44,379 nt of DNA, taken from NCBI GenBank assembly GCA_022710935.1, contig JAKLFY010000052.1, forward strand, positions 1-44,379, written 5' to 3'. The DNA is from Verrucomicrobiota bacterium. Lineage in GTDB: Bacteria; Verrucomicrobiota; Verrucomicrobiia; Limisphaerales; J093. Shown here in pieces: positions 16,021 to 24,130 of this stretch. Position 1 is the stretch's first letter. Each line of letters opens with the position of its first letter. The notes beneath the pieces were generated by a model that was not told where the DNA came from, did not search any database, and saw nothing but the letters and a program-made list of their open reading frames with translations. A program made the translations under genes and the position numbers.

Positions 16021-16934
16021 TGGCGGCGCACGCCGCGCACGGCGAGGTCGGCCAGCAGGTTGACGGCGAAGGTGATCGTGAACAGCATCAGTCCGATCAG
16101 GAAGAGCATCCGGTAGTGGGGCGAGCCCACCGCCGTCTCCCCCAGTTCGGCCGCGATGGTGGCGGTGAGAGTGCGGATGGGATCGAAAAGGCTGGTGGGG
16201 ATGTTCACCGCGTGTCCCGTGGCCATGAGGACGGCCATGGTTTCGCCGATGGCGCGCCCGACGCCCAGCAGCACGGCGGCGAGCAATCCGTTGCGCGCGG
16301 CGGGCAGGAGCACGCGCCAGGCGATTTGCCAGCGTGTGGCCCCCAGCGCCAGCGCGGCCTCGCGATAGGAGTCGGGCACCGCCTTGAGCGCGTCCTCGCC
16401 GATGCTGACGATGATGGGCACGCTCATCAAGGCGAGCAGCAGGGCCGCATTGAGCAGATTCAGGCCGACTGGTGCGGGCAGGAAACGCTGGATGAGGTGA
16501 TTCACCACGCTGAGACCGATGAAACCCCACACGATGCTCGGGATGGCGGCCAGCAGTTCGATCACTACTTTGAGCGTCTCACGCAGCGTGCCGGAGCAGA
16601 ACTCGGAGACGAAAAACGCCGCCCCGAGCCCGAACGGCACGGCGATGACCATCGCCAGCCCGGTCACGCTCAGCGTGCCGATGATCATGGCGCCGACGCC
16701 GTAACGGACATTCTCGCGCGAGGTCGGATACCAATCCGGGCTGAAGATGGCCTTGCTCCAGTCGAGGTCGGTGATCAGGGGCGCGCCCTCGATGAAGACG
16801 AACAGGAAGATGCCGAAGACGAACAGCACCGCGCTGACACCACTGAGGCGGATGAGCAGTTCGACGGCCCGCTCACCCCAGAGGGCGAGCGCCGACCGGG
16901 TCTGGCGGGCGGGTGAGGCGGGCGGAACGCTCAT
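16017..16934 (-). CDS. pstC: phosphate ABC transporter permease PstC
   Basis: 305 residues with six membrane helices. The first helix follows a 30-residue cytoplasmic tail (VSAVLFVFGIFLFVFIEGAP). The coupling loop reads DALKAVPDSYREAALALGATRWQ and is followed by GVGRAIGETMAVLMATGH, the PstC signature. It pairs with PstA to form the channel. The start at 16934 overlaps the pstS stop by ATGA. The position of each gene in phoU-pstS-pstC-pstA-pstB2-pstB1 order leaves no doubt about the transporter. Confidence 0.94.
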   Translation of the reverse strand: MSVPPASPARQTRSALALWGERAVELLIRLSGVSAVLFVFGIFLFVFIEGAPLITDLDWSKAIFSPDWYPTSRENVRYGVGAMIIGTLSVTGLAMVIAVPFGLGAAFFVSEFCSGTLRETLKVVIELLAAIPSIVWGFIGLSVVNHLIQRFLPAPVGLNLLNAALLLALMSVPIIVSIGEDALKAVPDSYREAALALGATRWQIAWRVLLPAARNGLLAAVLLGVGRAIGETMAVLMATGHAVNIPTSLFDPIRTLTATIAAELGETAVGSPHYRMLFLIGLMLFTITFAVNLLADLAVRGVRRQ

Positions 16935-17860
16935 GGCTGGGCCTCTGGCGGGGGCATGGGGATGTAGCCCGTTTCCTCGACGATCTTCTGGCCGGCGGGC
17001 GAAAGCACCCACTCGAGGAACCGCTGCACATGCGGGGGCGGCTCGCTGGGCGTGTACATGAACATCGGGCGCGAAATCGGGTAGCTCTTGTCGAGCGTGG
17101 TCGCAATGCTGGGCAGGACCGCGCGGGCCCCTTTGCGGGGCGAGACGGGGATCATCTTGACGTTGGGGGTTCTGTAGCCGAGGCCGCTGTAGCCGATGGC
17201 GCCGGGTGTCCGCGACACCAGTTCCACCACATCCTTCGAGCCATTCATGTCGAGCGAGCCGAGCTTGAAATCGGTCTTCTTGCCGCAGACGGTGTCGCGG
17301 AAGTAGTGGTAGGTGCCGGAGTTGTTCTGGCGACTTACGCGGATGATCCGGTCGGTCCGGGCGTTGGGGATGTTGGTCACGCCCAACTGGGACCACCGGT
17401 CGAGAGCGGAGTCTTCGGCATAGATGTCGTGCAACTCCTCCATGCTGATTTCCGTGATGGGGTTGTCCTTGTGGACGAAGATGGAGAGCGCGTCGAAGCC
17501 CACCAGAAACTCGCGCGGCTTGACGCCGGTCCTCTCGACGATCTTGGCCTCTTCGCTTGGCTCGATGTGGCGGCTCGAGTTGGCGATGTCCGCCGTGCCG
17601 TTCATCAGGGCGGCGATGCCCAGGCCCGAGCCGCCGCCGGAGACCTCGACCGAGACATCCGGCGCAATCCCCTGGTAGGTTTCCGCCCAGGCTTGCGCGA
17701 GGTTCACCATCGTGTCGGAACCGATGTTTTGAATGACCTCGGGCTTGACCGATGCGCCGGGGCCCGGACGCGAGCAACCGGCGGTGAGCAGCGCGACCGC
17801 GCACGTCAACGCCGCCCAGGGCGCGGCGGAGTGTCGGAGCGTCGGCGACGGGCGGTTCAT
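16931..17860 (-). CDS. pstS: phosphate-binding lipoprotein PstS
   Basis: 309 residues. A lipoprotein signal peptide ends in LLTAGC, giving lipidated Cys29, so the protein is anchored in the membrane facing the periplasm. The phosphate-binding loop SGGGSGLGIAALMNGTADIA and the RQNNSGTYHYF segment (equivalent to the R-x-x-x-S-G-T loop) contact the anion. The end, RFLEWVLSPAGQKIVEETGYIPM, is the usual last helix. It starts 7 bases after the phoU stop. Expression is probably induced by phosphate starvation, but I see no convincing Pho box upstream of the operon. Confidence 0.93.
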   Translation of the reverse strand: MNRPSPTLRHSAAPWAALTCAVALLTAGCSRPGPGASVKPEVIQNIGSDTMVNLAQAWAETYQGIAPDVSVEVSGGGSGLGIAALMNGTADIANSSRHIEPSEEAKIVERTGVKPREFLVGFDALSIFVHKDNPITEISMEELHDIYAEDSALDRWSQLGVTNIPNARTDRIIRVSRQNNSGTYHYFRDTVCGKKTDFKLGSLDMNGSKDVVELVSRTPGAIGYSGLGYRTPNVKMIPVSPRKGARAVLPSIATTLDKSYPISRPMFMYTPSEPPPHVQRFLEWVLSPAGQKIVEETGYIPMPPPEAQP

Positions 17861-17867
17861 CGAGGGC

Positions 17868-19028
17868 TCAGGCGGGGTTTTCGCCCACGATGGCTTGGAT
17901 CAGGGCGCTCAACTGCTGGTCAAGTGCCTGGTAGGCGGATTCGCACGCGGCGCGCACGGCTTCGGGCGGTCCGCCGACTGTTGCCGGATCGGGCACAGGC
18001 CAGTCGAGGAAGATGATCTTGTGGGCCTGTTGGGGGAACAGTTTCTTGGCCTGCGGGTCCAGGACCGCCACGACATGGTAACGGTCGAGGTCAGGGACTT
18101 GATTGAGCGCCTTGCCGTGCTTGCGCCCGAGGTCCAGCCCCTTCTCGCGCATGAACTCGAGCACGGCCGGGGCGCACGGCTGCGGATCCAAGCCCGCGCT
18201 GCTGAAGGAGAAGCGGGGCTGTCCCATCGCCTCGGCCATCGCCTCGGCCATGAGGCTGGCGCCGGCGTTGTGCCGATCCAGAAACAGGATGCGAAACGTG
18301 TTGGAATCCGGGTGCTGGGCGAACTCGCCCGTGCACAGGTAAAGCGTCTCGACACAGATGTTGCGGGCCTGATCTGAAACCCGTTCCAGGCGGCGCGTGA
18401 TGGTGAGGCACGGGTCCAGCGCCTCGAACGGCAGCCGACTGTCCTTGAACATCTGGATGAGGTCCTTGCGCAGGCGGCTCTTGAACTGATCGGCGGTGTT
18501 CTCGATCGGGATGGTGGCGCGGGCCAGGGCGGCGTCTTGCCGGATGAAGGCCTGGACCGAGTCATGCACCATGGGCACCACCAGGTCGGTCAGTTCCTGG
18601 AAACGATCCAGAGGCACTTGGGCATCCTGGACAGCGAGCTTGCTGGCCTGGTGCGCGATGCTCTCGGCGTAATCGCCGATCCGTTCCAGATCGGTGTTGA
18701 TTTTGACGGCCGAGTAGGCAAAGCGGAGGGGTGTGGCGACCGGTTGCTGGCGCACAAGGAACTCAATGCACAAACGGGCCGTGGCCTCCTCGAGGGTGTC
18801 AATGGCCTGATCCCGAATGATCACCGCGTAGGCGAGCTGGCGATCGCGTGTCCGCAAGGCCTGAATGGCATCCCGCACCGCGCGGCCCGCCAGGTCCGCC
18901 ATGCGTGCAAGGCTGTCGCTAATCCGCCGGCGATCGCGTTGAATGGCGGCCTCGTGGCGCGAAGTGGCCCAACCGCCCCCAGGTCCCATCGGGTTGCCCG
19001 CCGCTGGCGGGCTCGAATTGTCTGACAT
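17868..19028 (-). CDS. phoU: PhoU fused to a catalytically dead LMW phosphatase/arsenate reductase-like domain
   Basis: 386 residues. Residues 25-235 are two three-helix PhoU repeats (TDLERIGDYAESIAHQA; RRLERVSDQARNICVE, the E-R-x-x-D metal-binding pattern). PhoU tunes phosphate uptake and the PhoR sensor. Residues 246-386 fold like low-molecular-weight tyrosine phosphatases/arsenate reductase (RILFLDRHNAGASLMAEAMA; FLDWPVPDPATVGG). The catalytic loop should be C-x5-R, but the nucleophile position is Asp251 and the Arg position is Ala257. The DP loop that normally carries the acid is kept. It is first in the operon, 8 bases before pstS. The domain may bind phosphate or arsenate without turnover; that is inference. 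Confidence 0.85.
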   Translation of the reverse strand: MSDNSSPPAAGNPMGPGGGWATSRHEAAIQRDRRRISDSLARMADLAGRAVRDAIQALRTRDRQLAYAVIIRDQAIDTLEEATARLCIEFLVRQQPVATPLRFAYSAVKINTDLERIGDYAESIAHQASKLAVQDAQVPLDRFQELTDLVVPMVHDSVQAFIRQDAALARATIPIENTADQFKSRLRKDLIQMFKDSRLPFEALDPCLTITRRLERVSDQARNICVETLYLCTGEFAQHPDSNTFRILFLDRHNAGASLMAEAMAEAMGQPRFSFSSAGLDPQPCAPAVLEFMREKGLDLGRKHGKALNQVPDLDRYHVVAVLDPQAKKLFPQQAHKIIFLDWPVPDPATVGGPPEAVRAACESAYQALDQQLSALIQAIVGENPA

Positions 19029-19157
19029 GATGACACAGTCGCCGGAATCAACCGGGAGCGAGACCGGTCCGGGGATTCCAAGTATTTGCTCTTTCGATGT
19101 GGCGGCAGTGTGCCCGCCCCGAGGAGGGCCTTCAAGGCCAAACGACCGAAGGCTTTC

Positions 19158-19230
19158 CTAGCCTGCATGCTGACTTCTCTTGTGAACTCCGGCTTCGCGG
19201 TGGCACAAAGTGGTGAGAAATGCAGGCTAG
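19158..19230. repeat. 73-bp structured repeat, copy A
   Basis: The ends CTAGCCTGCAT (19158-19168) and ATGCAGGCTAG (19220-19230) are perfect 11-bp inverted repeats. Inside, TTGTG and CACAA can pair around the CTCCGGCTTCGCGG core. Copy B at 29620-29692 differs by only two bases inside the shared 70, and copy C at 37663-37736 is a diverged relative. The right arm supplies the TAG stop (19227-19229) of the site-2 protease gene. Confidence 0.9.
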
Positions 19231-20327
19231 CCCGCAGCCGCCTTGCGTTTGCCTTTGAGAGCGGACTGGATCATGAGAAACTCACCCAGATTCTCCGCGG
19301 TGACCATGCCGACGAGGCGGTTGTGGTCCAGGACCGGCAGCGAGCGGCAATCCGATGTCTGGAGGCGTCCGAACACGGCGTCGGCCTCCTCGGCCGGGCG
19401 GGCGGTTTGGAACTCGCGCTGCATCACGTCATTGACGGTGGCGTTCTGTCCCTGGCGCGTGAGGGCGGTGAGGAGCCCGCGGCGCGTGAGGATGCCGACG
19501 ACGCGGTCGCCTTCGAGGACCGGGAAATCCTGATGGAAGCCGGCAAGCGTGTGGTCGATGGCGCGCTCGAGATGGTCGTGAGGTGCGAGGGTGCGGAGGT
19601 CGGTGATCATGACGCGCTCGATGGGCACGCCCGACAACACCGAGCGCATTTTGACCAGTTCGAGTTCCTGATCGGCACCGACGAAGACGAACAGGGCGAT
19701 GAACACCCAGAGCGGGTTCATGGCGTAGAGGCCCACGGCGCCAAAGGCGAACGCCAGCGCCTGGCCCACATCCACCGCCAGCCGCGTGGCGCGGTTGGCG
19801 CCCAGCCGCATGGCCAGGATCGAGCGCAAGACCCGTCCGCCATCCATGGGAAAGGCGGGAACCAGGTTGAACACGCCCATGGCCAGGTTGGCCCACGCCA
19901 GTTTCTGGAGGAAATGGCCGCCTCCCCAGCTCAGATCGGTCGTCAGCGCCAGCTCCGAGATCGGGCTGATCGTTCCCCAGTAGAGGAGGGCGATAAGGAA
20001 ATTCACGGCCGGACCCGCCAGGGCGACGATCAACTCCTGGTGCGGCTTGTCCGGTAGCGCGTCCATCCGGGCGAGGCCGCCGATGGGCATCAGGGTGATG
20101 TCGCGCGTTCGGATGCCGTAGCGGCGGGCGGCGAGGGCGTGGCCCAGTTCATGGAGGAGGACGATGACGAAGAAGCACGCGACGAACAGCACCGCCTCGA
20201 CAACGTCGCCTGCCCGATGCCGCCACGCGTAGTATTCGTACCCGACCCACGCGATCAGGATCAGCAATGTGGCATGGAGATAGACTGTGACGTCGGCGAT
20301 GCGCCCGACCCGCCAGGACCATTTCAT
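19227..20327 (-). CDS. site-2 protease family (M50) metalloprotease with two CBS domains
   Basis: 366 residues. An intramembrane zinc protease that cuts substrates within the membrane, often in regulated proteolysis. The zinc ligands are in HELGH (H59, E60, H63), with the third ligand in NLVPAFPMDGGR around residues 160-171. About five membrane helices fill residues 15-220. Two CBS domains follow (about 235-290 and 300-355), which usually bind adenine nucleotides and regulate activity; the words are VMITDLRTLAPHD and VNDVMQREFQTARP. It lies 49 bases after frr in the same direction. Its stop codon is supplied by the adjoining 73-bp repeat. Confidence 0.9.
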   Translation of the reverse strand: MKWSWRVGRIADVTVYLHATLLILIAWVGYEYYAWRHRAGDVVEAVLFVACFFVIVLLHELGHALAARRYGIRTRDITLMPIGGLARMDALPDKPHQELIVALAGPAVNFLIALLYWGTISPISELALTTDLSWGGGHFLQKLAWANLAMGVFNLVPAFPMDGGRVLRSILAMRLGANRATRLAVDVGQALAFAFGAVGLYAMNPLWVFIALFVFVGADQELELVKMRSVLSGVPIERVMITDLRTLAPHDHLERAIDHTLAGFHQDFPVLEGDRVVGILTRRGLLTALTRQGQNATVNDVMQREFQTARPAEEADAVFGRLQTSDCRSLPVLDHNRLVGMVTAENLGEFLMIQSALKGKRKAAAG

Positions 20328-20376
20328 ATCGGTGAATCAAAGAGACAACGCCCGGCGCGGTCGTGTTCAAGGACAA

Positions 20377-20937
20377 CTAGACGGTCATGATTTCCTTCTC
20401 CTTGTGGGTGGCGTGCTGATCGATCTTGCTGATGAAGTCGTCGTGCAGCTTCTGGACCTCTTTCTCGGCATGCTTCTGCTCGTCTTCGGTGACCCCGCCG
20501 GCCTTGGCCGCCGCCTTGAGGTGTTCGATGGCTTCGCGACGCACGTGCCGCACGGCGACACGCCCGTCCTCGGCCATTTTCTTGACGATCTTGACGAACT
20601 CCTGCCGCCGTTCGGTGCTCAGCTCGGGGAACACGATGCGGAGCACCCGTTTGTCGACCATGGGATTGAGCCCGAGGTTGCTCTTCTGAATCGCCTTCTC
20701 GATCGGATGCAGGGCGGCGGCGTCCCACGGTTGGACCACAAGCACGCGCGGTTCGGGCGTGGTGATGCCCGCCAGCTCGCGGATGCGCATTTGGGATCCG
20801 TAGACTTCGACCATGATGTTCTCGATCAGGGAGGACGAGGCTTTGCCGGTCCGCACGCCGGCGAACTCGTGCAGGACGACCTGCTCGGTCTTCTGCATCT
20901 TCTCTTTGGTTTCAGTCAGGATGGACTGGATTGTCAT
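20377..20937 (-). CDS. frr: ribosome recycling factor
   Basis: 186 residues, the standard family length. With EF-G it splits the post-termination ribosome. The hallmark segments are present: the EFAGVRTGKASSSLIENI triple-helix start, ITTPEPRVLVVQPWD in the beta domain, IEKAIQKSNLGLNP, and RRQEFVKIVKKMAEDGRVAVRHVRREA. It follows pyrH by 55 bases, the common pyrH-frr pairing. Confidence 0.97.
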   Translation of the reverse strand: MTIQSILTETKEKMQKTEQVVLHEFAGVRTGKASSSLIENIMVEVYGSQMRIRELAGITTPEPRVLVVQPWDAAALHPIEKAIQKSNLGLNPMVDKRVLRIVFPELSTERRQEFVKIVKKMAEDGRVAVRHVRREAIEHLKAAAKAGGVTEDEQKHAEKEVQKLHDDFISKIDQHATHKEKEIMTV

Positions 20938-20992
20938 AAGCGACGAGTGTTTGAGTTGAATTTGGGAAAACGGGGGAGGCGCGCTGCGCGGG

Positions 20993-21760
<768 letters not shown>

Positions 21761-22201
21761 CTAGTTGCCGAGGCGTTTGAAGAGTTCGACGGTGCCGACC
21801 ACGCTGACCTTGTTGGCCTGGAGGGCCTTGACCGCGGCGTCCGGATCGTCGAAGCGGAACAGCATCAGCCCTTTGCCCTCCTGTTTGGCGGTGAACGGGT
21901 ACATGTATTCGACGTTGATGCTGGCGCGCTCGAAGACCTCGAAGAGACTCGCCAGGCCTCCAGGGGTATCCGACACCTCGATCGCCACCACATCGGTGAC
22001 TTTCACCGTCCACCCGCCCTCGAGCAACACCCGCCTGGCCTTTTCCCATTCGTGGACGACGAGGCGGAGGATGCCGAATTTCTGCGTGTCGGCCAGGGCG
22101 AATGTCTGGATGTTGACGCCCGCGTCGGCGAGGGCGCGGCAGGGCGCGCTCAGCGTCCCGGGTTTGTTTTCGAGGAAGACCGAGAGTTGCTTGAGGATCA
22201 T
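21761..22201 (-). CDS. tandem ACT-domain protein
   Basis: 146 residues made of two ACT domains: residues 1-70 (QLSVFLENKPGTLSAPCRALADAGVNI) and 71-146 (VVAIEVSDTPGGLASLFEVFERASINVEYMYPF). ACT domains bind amino acids. This stand-alone type is regularly found beside PaaK and indolepyruvate oxidoreductase genes, so aromatic amino acid sensing is a fair guess. It starts 30 bases after paaK. Confidence 0.87.
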   Translation of the reverse strand: MILKQLSVFLENKPGTLSAPCRALADAGVNIQTFALADTQKFGILRLVVHEWEKARRVLLEGGWTVKVTDVVAIEVSDTPGGLASLFEVFERASINVEYMYPFTAKQEGKGLMLFRFDDPDAAVKALQANKVSVVGTVELFKRLGN

Positions 22202-22231
22202 GAGTATGCCTTTCTTGAGACGGGACCGGGG

Positions 22232-23557
22232 TTACATCTTCCTTTTGTCGATCACGCGTTTGGCTTTGCCTTCGCTGCGCTGGAGGGTGTGGGGAGCGAC
22301 CAGGCGCACTTCGGCGCGCAGGCCGGTGACACTTTCCACCGAGCGACTCAGCTTGGCCTGGAGTTTTTCGAGTCCTCCGACCGTGTCGCTGAACAGTTCG
22401 GCTGTGACTTCGACCTGAACTTCGAGGACATCAAGCCCCCTCTGGCGGTCGACGACAATCTGGTAATGCGGTTGGGCCCCCTCGACGGCGAGCAAAGCCG
22501 ACTCGATTTGCGACGGATAGACATTCACCCCGCGGATGATCAGCATGTCGTCGCTGCGCCGTCCGATGCGCCGGATGCGCCGCAGCGTCCGCCCGCAGGC
22601 GCACGGCTCCGAATTGAGCGACGTGATGTCCCGGGTCCGGTAACGGATCATCGGCATGGCGCGCTTGCAGAGCGTGGTCAGGACCAGCTCGCCCTCGGAC
22701 CCATCGGAGAGCAGTTCGCAGGTCTCGGGATCGATGATCTCCGGGTAGAACATGTCCTCGAAAATGTGAGGACCCGCCTGGTGCAGGCATTCCATCGCCA
22801 CGCCGGGGCCGATGATTTCGGACAACCCGTAGATGTCGTAGGCCTTGATGCCGCTCTCCGCCTCGATGCGTTGGCGCATCGACTCGGTCCAGGGCTCGGC
22901 GCCGAAGATGCCGGCGCGGAGTGGGAGATCCTTGAAGTTGACGCCCATGCCGGCGGCCCGCTCGATGAGGTGGAGGAAGTAGCTCGGGGTGCAGCAGATG
23001 GCGGTCGCGCCGAAGTCGCGGAGCACCATGACCTGGCGATCGGTGTTGCCTCCGGAGATCGGGATGACGCTGGCGCCGAGCGCCTCGGCTCCGTAGTGCG
23101 CCCCCAGTCCGCCGGTGAACAGCCCGTAGCCGTAGGCGTTATGGACGATGTCGCCGCGATGCACCCCGCACGCCGCAAAGCTCCGGAGCATCACCTGCGC
23201 CCAGTCGTTCAGATCCTCCTGCGTGTACGCCACGACAATCGGCTTGCCCGTCGTGCCGGTCGAGGCGTGGAAACGCACGATCTCCGCCAACGGGCTCGCA
23301 AAGAGCCCAAAGGGATAGGTGTCGCGCAGGTCCGTCTTCACCGTGAAGGGGAGCTTGGCGATGTCATCGAGCGTCTCGAGGTGGGCGGGCTTCAACGAGC
23401 GGGCGTCCATCCGCTGGCGGAACAGGCCCACCCGATCGTAGGCGCGCTGCACCATCGCGCGCAGGCGTTGGAACTGCAAATCGCGCAGTTGAGACAATGG
23501 CAAATAGTCCATCGCGCTTGCAGGATGGAACGGGCCGGGTTGGTAGTTCTTGCTCAT
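22232..23557 (-). CDS. paaK: phenylacetate-CoA ligase
   Basis: 441 residues of the adenylate-forming family, converting arylacetates such as phenylacetate to the CoA thioester with ATP. The P-loop is in HASTGTTGKPIVVAYTQED, the substrate pocket segment is YGYGLFTGGLGAHYGAEALG, and DIYGLSEIIGPGVAMEC precedes the hinge. The C-terminal RIGRRSDDMLIIRGVNVYPSQIE and KRVIDKR carry the mobile lid and its lysine. Next to iorAB it fits conversion of aryl pyruvates to aryl-CoA and on to arylacetates, or the reverse route. Confidence 0.93.
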   Translation of the reverse strand: MSKNYQPGPFHPASAMDYLPLSQLRDLQFQRLRAMVQRAYDRVGLFRQRMDARSLKPAHLETLDDIAKLPFTVKTDLRDTYPFGLFASPLAEIVRFHASTGTTGKPIVVAYTQEDLNDWAQVMLRSFAACGVHRGDIVHNAYGYGLFTGGLGAHYGAEALGASVIPISGGNTDRQVMVLRDFGATAICCTPSYFLHLIERAAGMGVNFKDLPLRAGIFGAEPWTESMRQRIEAESGIKAYDIYGLSEIIGPGVAMECLHQAGPHIFEDMFYPEIIDPETCELLSDGSEGELVLTTLCKRAMPMIRYRTRDITSLNSEPCACGRTLRRIRRIGRRSDDMLIIRGVNVYPSQIESALLAVEGAQPHYQIVVDRQRGLDVLEVQVEVTAELFSDTVGGLEKLQAKLSRSVESVTGLRAEVRLVAPHTLQRSEGKAKRVIDKRKM

Positions 23558-23624
23558 GGCGGTTGAGTTGCGATCGGGAGGGCGCGGCCAGGAGAGGGTC
23601 GCGGTCCCGGTCTGCGGGTTGGGT

Positions 23625-24128
23625 TCAGGTCGATGGACGTTTTGCAGAGCCGCTTTGGCTGAGGCGTCCGAGCTGGAACGCCTGTTCGTTTGCCGCCCAC
23701 AAGTCCTGGCGGAAATTGGCGTGCAAGGCCGCCGTCCAGAGCTCCGCGGGCAAGTCGAGGTGCGCGCTCAGGGCGCCCGTCAGAGCCACATTCAGACTGC
23801 GTCGGTTGGGGAGCGCGGCGGCCTCGATGGCGTCAGGCGCAATCACAACGCCGCCCGGGCGCAACAGGTGGCGACAGACATCCACCTGGCTGGAATCGAC
23901 CGCAACCAGGTAATCGGCCTCCCCGGGCGAGACCATGGGGCTGAACACCTCGGGTCCGTACCGGACGTCGCTTCGGACCGATCCGCCGCGCTGGGCCATC
24001 CCGTGGACTTCGCTCTTCTTGACATCGTGTCCGGCGCGCAGCAGGGCGTCGCTGAGGACATCGCTGGCCTTGAGAACGCCCTGGCCGCCCAGGCCGGCCA
24101 CAACAATGTTGGTTACGGTCGACGTCAT
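23625..24128 (-). CDS. iorB: indolepyruvate ferredoxin oxidoreductase, beta subunit
   Basis: 167 residues from ATG 24128, two bases after the iorA stop. The gamma-type 2-oxoacid oxidoreductase fold is recognisable from NIVVAGLGGQGVLKASDVLSDAL, KKSEVHGMAQRGGSVRSDVRYG and LVAVDSSQVDVCRHLLRPGG. With IorA it oxidatively decarboxylates aryl pyruvates to aryl-CoA, passing electrons to ferredoxin. It is shorter than many IorB (about 190-200), lacking part of the C-terminus. Confidence 0.9.
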   Translation of the reverse strand: MTSTVTNIVVAGLGGQGVLKASDVLSDALLRAGHDVKKSEVHGMAQRGGSVRSDVRYGPEVFSPMVSPGEADYLVAVDSSQVDVCRHLLRPGGVVIAPDAIEAAALPNRRSLNVALTGALSAHLDLPAELWTAALHANFRQDLWAANEQAFQLGRLSQSGSAKRPST

Positions 24129-24130
24129 AG

